From assembly GCA_002212985.1 (NCBI GenBank), contig NBMY01000147.1, forward strand, positions 1-64,000: DNA of 64,000 nucleotides. Direction: 5' to 3'. Both the position numbers and the translations under genes were made by a program. Of this stretch, positions 43,537-52,900 are shown piece by piece. The DNA is from Sphingobacteriales bacterium TSM_CSS. GTDB taxonomy: Bacteria; Bacteroidota; Bacteroidia; Chitinophagales; UBA2359. The stretch's first letter is position 1, and each line of letters starts with the position of its first letter. Under the pieces are notes generated by a model. It was given only the letters and a program-made list of their open reading frames with translations. It did not search any database and was not told the origin of the DNA.

Positions 43537-43669
43537 CGCTCCCATACGGAAAAATTTGCATTTTATCGCCCAAAAGGGCAAAACATATCGAAAATATTGC
43601 ACTCGAAAATTAAAACTATACACTCGCAACAGAATAGTCGGCTGTTGAGCAATAATGCAAGCCTATCCA

Positions 43670-44020
43670 TCATGTTAGTTTTTTGTTGCCGGCATGGCGC
43701 TTGGCATCGCGCAGAGTTTTTTTCTCCATATTTCGGGCCACTGCTTCCGAAAGGTTTATGCCGGTTTGGTTGGCAATGCAAATTAAAACAAACAGTACAT
43801 CGGCAAGTTCGTCGGCCAAATCCGCACCTTTGTCGGTTTCTTTAAATGATTGTTCACCATACTGCCTTGCCATAATTCGGGCAACTTCGCCCACTTCTTC
43901 GGTTAATATGGCCATGTTGGTAAGTTCGTTGTAGTAACGCACTCCAACAGTGGTTATCCAGTTATGCACGGTTTGCTGCAACTGTTCCAAAGTAGGCGAA
44001 TGGGTGTTTTGTTCGTCCAT
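43670..44020 (-). CDS. MazG-like nucleotide pyrophosphohydrolase
   Basis: 116 residues of the all-alpha NTP-PPase superfamily. MAILTEEVGEVARIMARQYGE has the E-E-x-x-E motif and DLADELADVLFVLICIANQTGI the E-x-x-D motif for Mg binding. Single-domain, MazG-like. Likely hydrolyses nucleoside triphosphates to monophosphates and pyrophosphate as housekeeping. Stop and start spacing (10 bases) suggests it is read with the DUF420 gene upstream. Confidence 0.86.
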   Translation of the reverse strand: MDEQNTHSPTLEQLQQTVHNWITTVGVRYYNELTNMAILTEEVGEVARIMARQYGEQSFKETDKGADLADELADVLFVLICIANQTGINLSEAVARNMEKKTLRDAKRHAGNKKLT

Positions 44021-44030
44021 TTGGCAAAGC

Positions 44031-44570
44031 TTAATAGTATGGTGAAATCATAAGATAAACTATTACCCCGGTTACTGAAACATAGAGCCAAAGAGGCATT
44101 GTCCAACGGGCAAGCCGGCGATGGGCAGAAAAATTGCCGGCAAAAGCCCTTAAAAAGGTAAACAAAATAAGCGGCAGTATCAGCGCTGCCAATACAATAT
44201 GCGTAAGCAAAATAAAATAATAAACGTACTTAATAACCCCTTCGCCGCCGTATCGGGTAGATTCTGTAAGTGTATGATAGGTAACATAAGATACCAGAAA
44301 CAACGCCGATAAAACCAGCGCCGTTATGTTACAAATCCTGTGCACTTTAACATTTTTCTGCCTAATAAAATAGAAGCTCAGCACCAACAAAACACTTACA
44401 CTTGCATTTATAATAGCATGAAACTTAGGAAGTAATTTCACATCAAAGGGCAACTCTAAGTTTACCTGTGGCAGCCTGAACAAAACTGCTACCAAAACCG
44501 GCACTAAAACCGATACAAAAACAATAAGCTTTGCCCAAAATTGTTCTTTCTCTGCAAACATTCGCTCCAT
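44031..44570 (-). CDS. DUF420 membrane protein (oxidase-associated)
   Basis: 179 residues with five predicted transmembrane helices and the DUF420 His-containing segments (KFHAIINASVSVLLVLSFYFI; HRRLARWTMPLWLYVSVTGV). The family is regularly found beside cytochrome c oxidase and Sco genes and is related to CtaM-type assembly factors. A role in oxidase assembly or heme/copper handling is likely but not shown by sequence. It follows the Sco gene by 81 bases. Confidence 0.8.
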   Translation of the reverse strand: MERMFAEKEQFWAKLIVFVSVLVPVLVAVLFRLPQVNLELPFDVKLLPKFHAIINASVSVLLVLSFYFIRQKNVKVHRICNITALVLSALFLVSYVTYHTLTESTRYGGEGVIKYVYYFILLTHIVLAALILPLILFTFLRAFAGNFSAHRRLARWTMPLWLYVSVTGVIVYLMISPYY

Positions 44571-44651
44571 AAAACAACATATAAATTAAGCAGGTTTGTT
44601 ATAAAATTAAAACCATTGGCCGGCAAAAATAACCGGTAACAGGCTGTCTTT

Positions 44652-45413
44652 TTAATTGCGCTCCTTTTCTTTTGCAGCTTCTGCAGCTGCGGCGCTGCGT
44701 TGCCGGTCGAGTACCATTTCGTTTTCCTTTTTCATAGGATATTCCAGTTTCAGCAACTTTATGTCGGTAAGCAGTTTGTTTACCGATAAACTGTCGGTAC
44801 CATCATAAAATCCCCTGATGATGCCGGTTTTGTCAATCAAAACAAACTTTTCGGTATGAATAAAGTCTTTCGGGCCGCCATCGCCCTCCTTGGCAGTTAC
44901 AAAATAACCGTTCCGCGCAATATCATAAATTTCGGTTTTTTTACCCGTAAGCAACTTCCACTTCCCGGGGTTAGCATTGTACTGTCCGGCATATGCATTC
45001 AGCACAGGCACAGAGTCTCTTTCGGGGTCAACAGTATGCGATAAAATGAGAATGTCGGGGTCGGTGAGGTATTCCTTTTGCACTCGCTGCAATTGTGATG
45101 ACATTCGGCGGCAGATACCGGGGCAGGTGGTGAAAAAAAAGTCGGTTACATAAATTTTACCATTCACAGTTTGTTTGTTTACCGGGCTGCCGCTTTGGTC
45201 GGTAAATTCAAAATCGGGAACGGTATGCCACAGGGTATCATTGGCAAATGCTTTGTTGGGTTGTGAACTGTTGGCATCTAAAGCGCCATATCGGGGCAGT
45301 TTTGGCAAGTTTTTCCTGCCCTGCGCCTGAAAATAATCGTAATGGTCAAAGAACAGGAAAAATACAACCGGAACCAGTACTGCAATTAGTAAACCCAGCA
45401 GTTTTGATTTCAT
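44652..45413 (-). CDS. Sco1/SenC-family copper chaperone
   Basis: 253 residues. One N-terminal membrane anchor (LLGLLIAVLVPVVFFLFF) precedes a thioredoxin-fold domain with DFFFTTCPGICRRMSSQL, the CxxxC copper site, and a His in FIHTEKFVLID. It delivers copper to the CuA site of CoxB in the periplasm, in keeping with its place just after the oxidase operon terminator. The C-terminus is a charged Ala/Lys/Glu tail. Confidence 0.93.
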   Translation of the reverse strand: MKSKLLGLLIAVLVPVVFFLFFDHYDYFQAQGRKNLPKLPRYGALDANSSQPNKAFANDTLWHTVPDFEFTDQSGSPVNKQTVNGKIYVTDFFFTTCPGICRRMSSQLQRVQKEYLTDPDILILSHTVDPERDSVPVLNAYAGQYNANPGKWKLLTGKKTEIYDIARNGYFVTAKEGDGGPKDFIHTEKFVLIDKTGIIRGFYDGTDSLSVNKLLTDIKLLKLEYPMKKENEMVLDRQRSAAAAEAAKEKERN

Positions 45414-45595
45414 TACAGATTTTAGGTAATTTTGGTTAAACCATTCCCTTTCGGGTAATAAAACGTATAATGCTTCAGATAGTAGCCGCTATTTATGGCG
45501 GTTTATGTTTGGGAGTTTCAAATTTTACACATTTAGCGCTGCAAGTACCACCACTATTTGCTTCACCTAATAACTCAATATCTAAAAGCGGGTTA

Positions 45596-45654
45596 AAAAC
45601 AAAAAGCGCCATCGGTTATTGCGGCTACATATAAACCGCTACGATGGCGCTTTT
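45596..45654 (-). terminator. Terminator of the ACIII-oxidase operon
   Basis: AAAAGCGCCATCG (45602-45614) pairs with CGATGGCGCTTTT (45642-45654), with an inner GCGG/CCGC stem. On the minus strand the stem is followed by TTTTT, G and TTTTT. It lies 40 bases after the last oxidase gene. Confidence 0.92.
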
Positions 45655-45693
45655 GTTTAGAAAACCGGTACTCAAACAGGTTATACCCCGTTT

Positions 45694-46134
45694 TTAGTGG
45701 TGTCCTGCATCTTTGGTACCCTGGTTGTTGTGGCTATCGGCGGCGCCATGCCCATCATGGTGCGCCGGAGCAATATTTTGCTCCATAATAATATTGCCCG
45801 ATGATTTATTGTTTAACCATTCCTGCCCTTCCCATAAAAAGGCAATGATAAACCAAATAAGGAAGAAAGTTGGTGCAAGAATGGTAATGGTTAGCGCACG
45901 GGTTTCGTAGCGAATGTGCATAAATTCGCCCACAATAAAGTAGGCTTTCAGTAAACTTGCAACAATAAAGAAACTGTTAAGCAGCCATCGGGGCCCGCCT
46001 CCATGCGGATGTACATACATCCAAACCAATGCGGCTGCCACCTCTATAATGGTAATGATGGTAAGCCACATGGTTGCCCTGTAAACTGCACTTACCTGTC
46101 TTTTATACGTTTCAATGTCATAAGTATGTGCCAT
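45694..46134 (-). CDS. Cytochrome c oxidase subunit IV-type protein
   Basis: 146 residues from ATG 46134; a longer frame reaches 46251 but overlaps coxC and is not needed. Three transmembrane helices (about 20-40, 53-72, 80-102) match the small prokaryotic subunit IV that stabilises aa3/caa3 oxidases. The last ~35 residues are His/Asp/Asn-rich (PAHHDGHGAADSHNNQG) and exposed, perhaps metal-binding. Last gene of the operon, directly before the terminator. Confidence 0.82.
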   Translation of the reverse strand: MAHTYDIETYKRQVSAVYRATMWLTIITIIEVAAALVWMYVHPHGGGPRWLLNSFFIVASLLKAYFIVGEFMHIRYETRALTITILAPTFFLIWFIIAFLWEGQEWLNNKSSGNIIMEQNIAPAHHDGHGAADSHNNQGTKDAGHH

Positions 46135-46183
46135 TGTGTTGTAGTTTTTTAGGTTGTTTTTTAAAATTCTGTAAGCACAGGTT

Positions 46184-46849
46184 TTACAGCAGATAGAAAG
46201 CCATAAAAACAAATACCCAAACCAAATCCACAAAGTGCCAGTACAAACCAACTTTCTCTACCATTTCGTAATGGCCTCTGCGCTGATACACACCTCGCCC
46301 GGTTTGGATGAAAATAATGGTGTTAATAAGTACACCCGAAAATACGTGAAACCCGTGAAATCCGGTAATAAGGAAGAACAACTGCCCGAAAGCCGGCGGC
46401 CCGTGGGGGTTGTGGTACAGGTTAGTTCCGTGCGAAATAAGGTGGGTCCATTCCCAAGCCTGGCAACCAAGGAAGGCTGCTCCGCCCAAAATACCCAGAA
46501 ACATCCATTTCATTACACCTGTTTGGTTCATCATGTGGCCTTCCTGAACAGCCCTTACAACAAATACACTGCTGAGGATAAGAATAAAGGTCATGATACT
46601 AACAAATCCCAGGGGCACATCTCTGCCCGGAAGAAAGGGCATGGAGTTAAAAACATGATTGGGGTCTGCCCAATGAGCGCTGCTAAATCTGATTGCGCCG
46701 TAGGAAATGAGCAGCGCAGAAAAAGTAAAGGCATCGGAAACCAGGAAATACCACATCATCAGTTTGCCGTAGCTTACCGAAAACGGTGATTTTCCACCTT
46801 TCCAATCTTGCTGGCTGCTTACCTCTGCCGTTAGAGTATTACTTGCCAT
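46184..46849 (-). CDS. Cytochrome c oxidase subunit III
   Basis: 221 residues with five predicted helices of the heme-copper oxidase subunit III family; GTNLYHNPHGPPAFGQLFFLITGFHGFHVFSG and WHFVDLVWVFVF are typical. It helps proton uptake and stabilises subunit I. This is the second of two subunit III genes; the other lies immediately upstream. Confidence 0.9.
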   Translation of the reverse strand: MASNTLTAEVSSQQDWKGGKSPFSVSYGKLMMWYFLVSDAFTFSALLISYGAIRFSSAHWADPNHVFNSMPFLPGRDVPLGFVSIMTFILILSSVFVVRAVQEGHMMNQTGVMKWMFLGILGGAAFLGCQAWEWTHLISHGTNLYHNPHGPPAFGQLFFLITGFHGFHVFSGVLINTIIFIQTGRGVYQRRGHYEMVEKVGLYWHFVDLVWVFVFMAFYLL

Positions 46850-46915
46850 TGAATACGGTTGTATTAATAATTTACAATAGTGAATTAGTTGTTTAATCTA
46901 GCGCACCTGCAACGG

Positions 46916-47509
46916 TTATTTATAATAAGTGAAAAACAGAAGCAGGTAGAGCCATAAAATTCCTACAAAGTGCCAATATACCGATAACATCTCAATTCCG
47001 AGGCTTCTTTCGGGATTTATTTCACTGAGCAATTCCTGTACCGGGTCGGGCTTAGGTATGGCTCTTACAAAGAAGAAGCCCAACAAAACAACACCACCCA
47101 AAACGTGAGCCGCATGAAGCCCCGAAATTACATAAACAAAAGAACCCGAAGGATTTCCGCGCAGCAATATGCCGTAACTTGCCAATTGCATCCATGCGGC
47201 ATACTGTAAAATTATAAAAGTTATGCCTCCCACCAAAGTTAACCCAAGCAGGTTGCGGTATTGTAAATGCCGGTTGGCTTTATAAGCCTTTTCGGCAAAA
47301 AAGAGTGCAATGCTGCTTAAACCAATTACCAATGTACTAAAATAAAACAGGGGAGGCAATTCAAACTCTACCCAATTGCCGGCAGCCCGCCGCACAATAA
47401 ATGCGCTGGTTAGGCCGGCAAACATCATAATTACGGTACCTATCCCCAGCCAAAGTGCAAATTTTTTCGGGTGTATTCTTTGTGTTCTTTTCAAAGTTAC
47501 GGTACTCAT
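46916..47509 (-). CDS. Cytochrome c oxidase subunit III paralogue
   Basis: 197 residues, five predicted helices, same family: SYGILLRGNPSGSFVYVISGLHAAHVLGG and VYWHFVGILWLYLLLFF. It is shorter at the N-terminus than its neighbour. Two subunit III-type genes in tandem are common in Bacteroidota; one may have a partly different role (assembly or regulation), not visible here. Confidence 0.85.
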   Translation of the reverse strand: MSTVTLKRTQRIHPKKFALWLGIGTVIMMFAGLTSAFIVRRAAGNWVEFELPPLFYFSTLVIGLSSIALFFAEKAYKANRHLQYRNLLGLTLVGGITFIILQYAAWMQLASYGILLRGNPSGSFVYVISGLHAAHVLGGVVLLGFFFVRAIPKPDPVQELLSEINPERSLGIEMLSVYWHFVGILWLYLLLFFTYYK

Positions 47510-47539
47510 GTTTCTGTATTTAGAATTGCAGGCATTTTG

Positions 47540-48463
47540 TTATCTGAATAAGATATCTATAGCCATGGCAATTTGAAGTAATGGTAAATAAATAATGGAG
47601 GCAATCATTAAGCGCAGGGCATATTGCTGATTGCAATGTTTGAATAACTGCACTCCCCAATAAACAAAGCCAGAACCCAATAACAAGGCAACTGCTGCAA
47701 AGGAGTAGCTGAAAATACCCAACATAACCGGGTACATAGTTAAAAAGAGCAGAAAAACCTGGTAAATACAAATTTTAAATGCCGTATGTTGGTTTCGTTC
47801 TTCGGGAGAGGGGTGCAGTTTAAAGCCGGCTTTGGCATATTCGTCAGAACCCAGCCAACCTATTGCCCAAAAATGTGGAAATTGCCAGATAAACTGGATG
47901 CTGAACAGCAAATAAGCTTCATAAGTTAATACCCCGGTTGCTGCAGTCCAGCCGATAAGGGGTGGTAACGCACCCGGAATTGCGCCAACGGCAACGGCAA
48001 TGGGTCCTACTCTTTTTAACGGGGTGTAAACAAAGGCATATAAAAGCATAGACAACACCCCAATAAAAGCAGTAAGGCTGTTGAAAAAGTAAATCAGCAC
48101 TACCGAACCGCCCACGCTGCACAACCCAGCAATGAGCAGACCTTCTGTTGCCGACATTCGGCCAGCTGCCACCGGGCGGTTTTGAGTACGTTTCATTATT
48201 TTGTCATAATCTTTCTCCAAAACCTGATTAATGGCGTTGGCAGCTCCGGTTATTAAAAAGCCGCCCAAAACCAGCATAAGCAAGCCGGGCAAACCGGCAT
48301 TGCCGCCCATTGCAAGCCAATAACCAATTACAGCAGAAAAAACCACTGTAAGATTTAGCCTGAATTTCATGAGCAATAAGAAGTCGCCTGCTTTTTGCAT
48401 AAAAGCAGCAGCAAACTTTTTTTGCTGATAAGGCCCGGTTAATGCAGATAATTTAGGTTGCAA
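47540..48463 (-). CDS. cyoE: Protoheme IX farnesyltransferase (heme O synthase)
   Basis: 307 residues, UbiA-type membrane prenyltransferase with about eight or nine helices. NAINQVLEKDYDKIMKRTQNRP is the farnesyl-diphosphate/Mg-binding motif, with a second acidic block LGSDEYAKAGF later. It makes heme O from protoheme; heme A synthase (CtaA), needed for an aa3 oxidase, is not in the window. Placed between coxA and coxC in the operon. Confidence 0.93.
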   Translation of the reverse strand: MQPKLSALTGPYQQKKFAAAFMQKAGDFLLLMKFRLNLTVVFSAVIGYWLAMGGNAGLPGLLMLVLGGFLITGAANAINQVLEKDYDKIMKRTQNRPVAAGRMSATEGLLIAGLCSVGGSVVLIYFFNSLTAFIGVLSMLLYAFVYTPLKRVGPIAVAVGAIPGALPPLIGWTAATGVLTYEAYLLFSIQFIWQFPHFWAIGWLGSDEYAKAGFKLHPSPEERNQHTAFKICIYQVFLLFLTMYPVMLGIFSYSFAAVALLLGSGFVYWGVQLFKHCNQQYALRLMIASIIYLPLLQIAMAIDILFR

Positions 48464-48543
48464 GTGCTAAGTTTTTTTCTATTTACAGGGGTATGTTTAC
48501 TGCCCGTTCAGTATTGAGCAGGCAGTAAACAAATAGGCATTCA

Positions 48544-50394
48544 TTATGCCAGTTCGGTTTTAGTTTCTTTTTCGTCTTTAGGCCAAATGGCATTATCGGG
48601 CAAATGTTGGGGAACAAAATCGGTTCCGTTTTTACCGTACTCATACGGGCCTCGGTAAACGGGCGGAATAGCTCCGGGCCAGTTTCCGTGGCCGGGTTCT
48701 ATGGGCGTTGTCCACTCTAAGGAGTTTGACAAATAGGGATTCAAAGTTTTCATTTTAGTACCGTACAATGCGCTGTAAATGAAGTTAATGAGAAAAACAA
48801 ATTGCGCAAAAAATACTACAATGGCGGCAATGGAAATAAAAACGTTCAAATCGCCATATACGTTAAAAGTTTCAAAATTGCTGAACTGGAAGTAGCGGCG
48901 GGGTACACCGGTCATTCCCAAATAGTGCATGGGCCAGAAAATGAGGTAACTTCCTACGAAAGTAATCCAAAAGTGGATGTAACCCATAGTATTATTCATT
49001 TGGCGCCCGTTAAACAATTTAGGGAACCAATGGTAAACGCCCACAAACAGTCCGAACCCTGCTGCCAGGCCCATAACTATGTGGAAGTGCGCTACTACAA
49101 AATAGGTGTCGTGCAGCGGAATATCCAATGCAGAGTTACCAAGATATATACCTGTTAACCCACCCGAAATAAAGAGTGAAACAAAACCGATGGCAAATAG
49201 GGTATCGGGGGTAAAATTAATATTACCCCGCCAAATAGTACCAATCCAGTTAAACACTTTGATAGCCGACGGAACAGCAATAAGGAGGGTAAATAATACA
49301 AAAATTGACCCGATAAACGGATTAAGACCCGACACAAACATGTGGTGTGCCCATACAAGGAAAGCCAGTACCGTAATTGCCAGAATAGACATTACCATTG
49401 CTGAATACCCGAAAATAGGTTTTCGGCTGTTGGTAGCCAGCACGTGCGATACCATACCCATTGCAGGTAAGATTACAATATATACTTCGGGGTGTCCGAG
49501 GAACCAAAATAAGTGTTGGAACAGAATGGGGCTTCCACCCTGCAGCAGTTCGCCGGCAGCATTGGTTAACGGTTGCCCACCTATATATATATCGGAAAGG
49601 TAAAAACTGGTACCGAGGTGGCGGTCAAACAGCAGTAAGATTGCCCCCGATAACAATACCGGAAATGAAAGTACACCCAATACTGCGGTGAAAAAGAAGG
49701 CCCAAATGGTAAGCGGCAAGCGCATCATGGTCATACCTTCGGTTCTCATATTTAAAATTGTGGTAATGTAATTTAACCCACCCAAGAGCGACGATACGAT
49801 AAACATAGCCATGCTAAGCAGCCACAGGGTCATACCGAAGGCAGAACCCGAACTGGCCTGTGGCAAGGCATTCAGAGGCGGGTAGGCTGTCCAACCGCCA
49901 TCTGCCGGACCGGTGGATATAAATAAAGATACCAACATTATCATACCGGCCAAGAAGAAAAACCAATAAGACAACATGTTAAGGAAAGGCGAAGCCATGT
50001 CTCGTGCTCCTATTTGCAAAGGAATAAGCAAGTTGCTGAAAGTACCGCTTAACCCTGCAGTAAGCACAAAAAATACCATAATTGTACCATGCATGGTAAC
50101 CAATGCATAATAAAAATTGGGGGCCAGCTTGCCTCCTGCTGCCCACTTGCCCAAGAGGGTTTCCAAAATTGGAAAAGACTCATCGGGCCAAGCGAGTTGT
50201 AACCTGAACATAACTGAAAACAATACACCTATAAATGCCCAAATGACACCGGTAATCAAAAATTGCCGGGCAATCATCTTGTGGTCCTGGCTAAAGATGT
50301 ATTTCGAGATAAAACTTTCTTCGTGGTGGTGCTCATGCTCATGGTGGCCATGAACGTCAATTTTGATTTCAGTTCCGCTTTCTATGGTAGCCAT
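48544..50394 (-). CDS. ctaD: Cytochrome c oxidase subunit I
   Basis: 616 residues, 12 helices expected, the catalytic subunit of an aa3-type oxidase. An N-terminal His-rich stretch (VHGHHEHEHHHEE) faces the cytosol. Ligands are present: WFLGHPEVYIVILPAMG with the CuB His and His-Tyr pair, WAHHMFVSG with two CuB His, and VVAHFHIVMG with the heme a3 and heme a His. It reduces oxygen to water and pumps protons. Cotranscribed downstream of coxB. Confidence 0.97.
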   Translation of the reverse strand: MATIESGTEIKIDVHGHHEHEHHHEESFISKYIFSQDHKMIARQFLITGVIWAFIGVLFSVMFRLQLAWPDESFPILETLLGKWAAGGKLAPNFYYALVTMHGTIMVFFVLTAGLSGTFSNLLIPLQIGARDMASPFLNMLSYWFFFLAGMIMLVSLFISTGPADGGWTAYPPLNALPQASSGSAFGMTLWLLSMAMFIVSSLLGGLNYITTILNMRTEGMTMMRLPLTIWAFFFTAVLGVLSFPVLLSGAILLLFDRHLGTSFYLSDIYIGGQPLTNAAGELLQGGSPILFQHLFWFLGHPEVYIVILPAMGMVSHVLATNSRKPIFGYSAMVMSILAITVLAFLVWAHHMFVSGLNPFIGSIFVLFTLLIAVPSAIKVFNWIGTIWRGNINFTPDTLFAIGFVSLFISGGLTGIYLGNSALDIPLHDTYFVVAHFHIVMGLAAGFGLFVGVYHWFPKLFNGRQMNNTMGYIHFWITFVGSYLIFWPMHYLGMTGVPRRYFQFSNFETFNVYGDLNVFISIAAIVVFFAQFVFLINFIYSALYGTKMKTLNPYLSNSLEWTTPIEPGHGNWPGAIPPVYRGPYEYGKNGTDFVPQHLPDNAIWPKDEKETKTELA

Positions 50395-50479
50395 AACTTT
50401 CTGTTAAAAGTTCAACAAATGTCGGTTTAAAAAAGGAGGCTTTAAATATGCGTTATGTTGTGGTTAACTTAACGTTGTT

Positions 50480-51499
50480 TTAGTTTTGTTGGGTTTGACC
50501 GGTGTTTCCGCTGTCTGGTGTAGCGCTGCTGCTTGCTTTCAGCTTAGCATAAGCCGGCTCTTGTTTTGCCAGCCATTGGTTAAAATCAGCTTCGTCTTCC
50601 ACCACAACCACTTTACGCATGTTAAAATGCGCTTGTCCACACAATTCTGCGCAAGCCAACTCATAATTAAAGTTGGGGTTTTTCAGTTCTTCACGCATTT
50701 GTTTGGTTGTTTTGGTTGGAGTAAACCAAAACTGTGTAGGAATACCCGGCACAGCATCCATTTTTACACGGAAATGCGGGAGGTAAAAACTATGCAAAAC
50801 ATCAATGGCACTTATTCTAACCAACACAGGTTGATTTACCTTCAGGTGTAGTTCATCAGCAATAAAGTCATCACGATTGTCTTTATCTTCCCAATCAAGG
50901 CCTAAAGCATTATCGCCATTAATCAGTTTCACCGATTTTTTACCTGTTTTATTGTCTTTGCCACCGTAGCGAAGGGTCCAGAAGAATTGCTGTCCGGTTG
51001 CTTCTACAACCATGGCTTCTTTGGGTGCGGGACCGGTAATTTTATACCAGTTGCGCATACCTTCATACACCAGCAAAATCATAACTACGGCAGGAATAGC
51101 CGTCCAAATGAGTTCAAGGCGGTTGCTGCCCGGAAAATAAAACGCGGAGCGGGAGCCGTCGCGTTTATATTGAAAGGAAAAAACAAACAAGGCAATATGT
51201 GTTACAATAAACACCGGAACGGTGGCCACCAATGTCCAGAAAAACATATTGCGCAGCCAGGTGCCATGCTCCGATGAGGGGGCCGGCAAAAATTTAGGAG
51301 CATAGTGAAAAGTTGACCATACTGCTCCTATCATGCCGAAAATGAGGAAAAGCAAAAACAGCATGGCATTAACCCGGTTTCGGTTTATAACCATTTCTTC
51401 TCCTTTAAGTGAAGCAACCAGTTCATTGGCTTTCGCTATCTGGAAAACAATAACCAGAACAAGCGCTATGATAGATAAACCTAGGAATGTTGTTAACAT
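50480..51499 (-). CDS. ctaC: Cytochrome c oxidase subunit II
   Basis: 339 residues: hydrophobic N-terminus with membrane helices (the two hairpin helices, about 43-62 and 84-105, plus an N-terminal one) and a periplasmic cupredoxin domain. DVLHSFYLPHFRVKMD supplies a CuA His and CAELCGQAHFNM the two Cys, His and Met, so the CuA site is complete. There is no fused cytochrome c domain (it is aa3, not caa3); electrons should come from ActA/ActE hemes. Follows ActF and precedes CoxA. Confidence 0.96.
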   Translation of the reverse strand: MLTTFLGLSIIALVLVIVFQIAKANELVASLKGEEMVINRNRVNAMLFLLFLIFGMIGAVWSTFHYAPKFLPAPSSEHGTWLRNMFFWTLVATVPVFIVTHIALFVFSFQYKRDGSRSAFYFPGSNRLELIWTAIPAVVMILLVYEGMRNWYKITGPAPKEAMVVEATGQQFFWTLRYGGKDNKTGKKSVKLINGDNALGLDWEDKDNRDDFIADELHLKVNQPVLVRISAIDVLHSFYLPHFRVKMDAVPGIPTQFWFTPTKTTKQMREELKNPNFNYELACAELCGQAHFNMRKVVVVEDEADFNQWLAKQEPAYAKLKASSSATPDSGNTGQTQQN

Positions 51500-51610
51500 A
51501 GTAGTTATTCGTTAAATTTTATCAGCTTTGTCATTGCTGTTGCCAATAGTAAAACACAAGGTCGAACAGATTGTTTGTTGCCTGTTGAGATTGTTTGAGT
51601 TGACAAAATT

Positions 51611-52861
51611 TCAGGTATGATATACACGGCTTTCTTTTAGGAATGGATGGTTAACCGATATGAGCGATTGCCTGGAGAGGTTATAAAGAAATATATAGGT
51701 AAACAATCCCGCATAAGCCAGCAATAATCCTATTTCATACAACCCGATGCGTACTACCTCATGGTGCCCGTGGGTTTCTTCGGCTGCGCCGTGAGCCATA
51801 TTGGCTAAAGCGCCCGGCATAGTCATTTGGTAAAAATCGAGCCAGTGCCCGAAAATAATAATAATAGCAGCGGCAATCATAATACGGCGGCTGTTATCGC
51901 GCTTGGCATTACGGGTTATAAGCAGGAAAAACGGGGTAACAAAGTTCAGAACCACGCATAGCCACATCAGCAAGGGGTAATTATCTATACGGTATTTAAA
52001 ATACATGGTTTCCTCGGGTATATTGGCATACCAGATAAGCATAAACTGGGAGTAAAACAGGTAAGCCCAGGCAACGCTGAAACCAAACATAAATTTACCC
52101 AAATCGTGGAAATGCTCATTGGTAATACCCTGAAGGTATCCGTTTCGGGTAAGAAATATTAAAATCAGCATCATCACTGCATTGCAGGTAACAAACATAC
52201 TGATAAAGTTATACCACCCAAACAGTGTACTATACCAATGCGGCTGAATAGACATAATCCAATCCCAGGAAGAGGTTGAGCTGGTAACGGCATATACCAC
52301 AATAAATATAGCCGCTATATACTTGCTGCTTTGGTAAAGTTGAACGCCCTGAGAAGGATTTAAATCGCTTTGTATTGAATTGCGGCGCAGCAACCAAATT
52401 AACCCCGACCAGATAAGAATATACGAAAGTGCCCTTATAAAAAAGAAGCCGGGGTTAAGAAACGCCCGTTTCCCATCTAAAATGGCATCATAATGCGGGC
52501 CGTTGGGGTTATACAGTTCAGGGTCGCTCCAATGGTAAATATGGTGTAAGCCAAAGTATAAAATCAGTAACATTAAAATGCCGCCAACGGGTACATACAA
52601 CATCATGGCTTCCGGTACTCGTCTGAAAAGAGTAACCCACCCTCCGTATCCTACGATGTGCGCCGACAGGAAGAGCGCAGCCACTAATCCCAGCATTAAG
52701 AAAAAGATGTTATTGTAGAGCAGCCCTGTCCATAAGCGGGTTGGGTTGTCTAAATTCATTGCTGCGCCAATTGCGGCAAGTACAATTCCGGCAATCAGCA
52801 AAATGAAACTGAAATTTCGGGCTTTGCCGGGAATGGTAAATGTATTGTTTGCCGTGCTCAT
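51611..52861 (-). CDS. actF: ActF, quinol:cytochrome c oxidoreductase membrane subunit
   Basis: 416 residues with about ten transmembrane helices, NrfD/PsrC-like. It carries conserved His/Trp-containing segments (HIVGYGGWVTLFRRVPEAMM; TSSTSSWDWIMSIQPHWYSTLFGWY) and a C-terminal hydrophilic end. ActF is the ActC paralogue of alternative complex III and helps bind quinol or conduct protons. Its place between ActE and CoxB fits the standard locus order. Confidence 0.92.
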   Translation of the reverse strand: MSTANNTFTIPGKARNFSFILLIAGIVLAAIGAAMNLDNPTRLWTGLLYNNIFFLMLGLVAALFLSAHIVGYGGWVTLFRRVPEAMMLYVPVGGILMLLILYFGLHHIYHWSDPELYNPNGPHYDAILDGKRAFLNPGFFFIRALSYILIWSGLIWLLRRNSIQSDLNPSQGVQLYQSSKYIAAIFIVVYAVTSSTSSWDWIMSIQPHWYSTLFGWYNFISMFVTCNAVMMLILIFLTRNGYLQGITNEHFHDLGKFMFGFSVAWAYLFYSQFMLIWYANIPEETMYFKYRIDNYPLLMWLCVVLNFVTPFFLLITRNAKRDNSRRIMIAAAIIIIFGHWLDFYQMTMPGALANMAHGAAEETHGHHEVVRIGLYEIGLLLAYAGLFTYIFLYNLSRQSLISVNHPFLKESRVYHT

Positions 52862-52900
52862 TATTTATAATTTCGGTTTAATTTAATCCTGTTTGAATAA

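Larger units (their letters stand above)
43112..43669. other. 558-base convergent intergenic region
   Basis: Contains the caspase-gene terminator (43150-43184) and repeat copy 3 (43358-43536). The rest, including an A/T-rich tail before mazG, shows no gene. Confidence 0.6.
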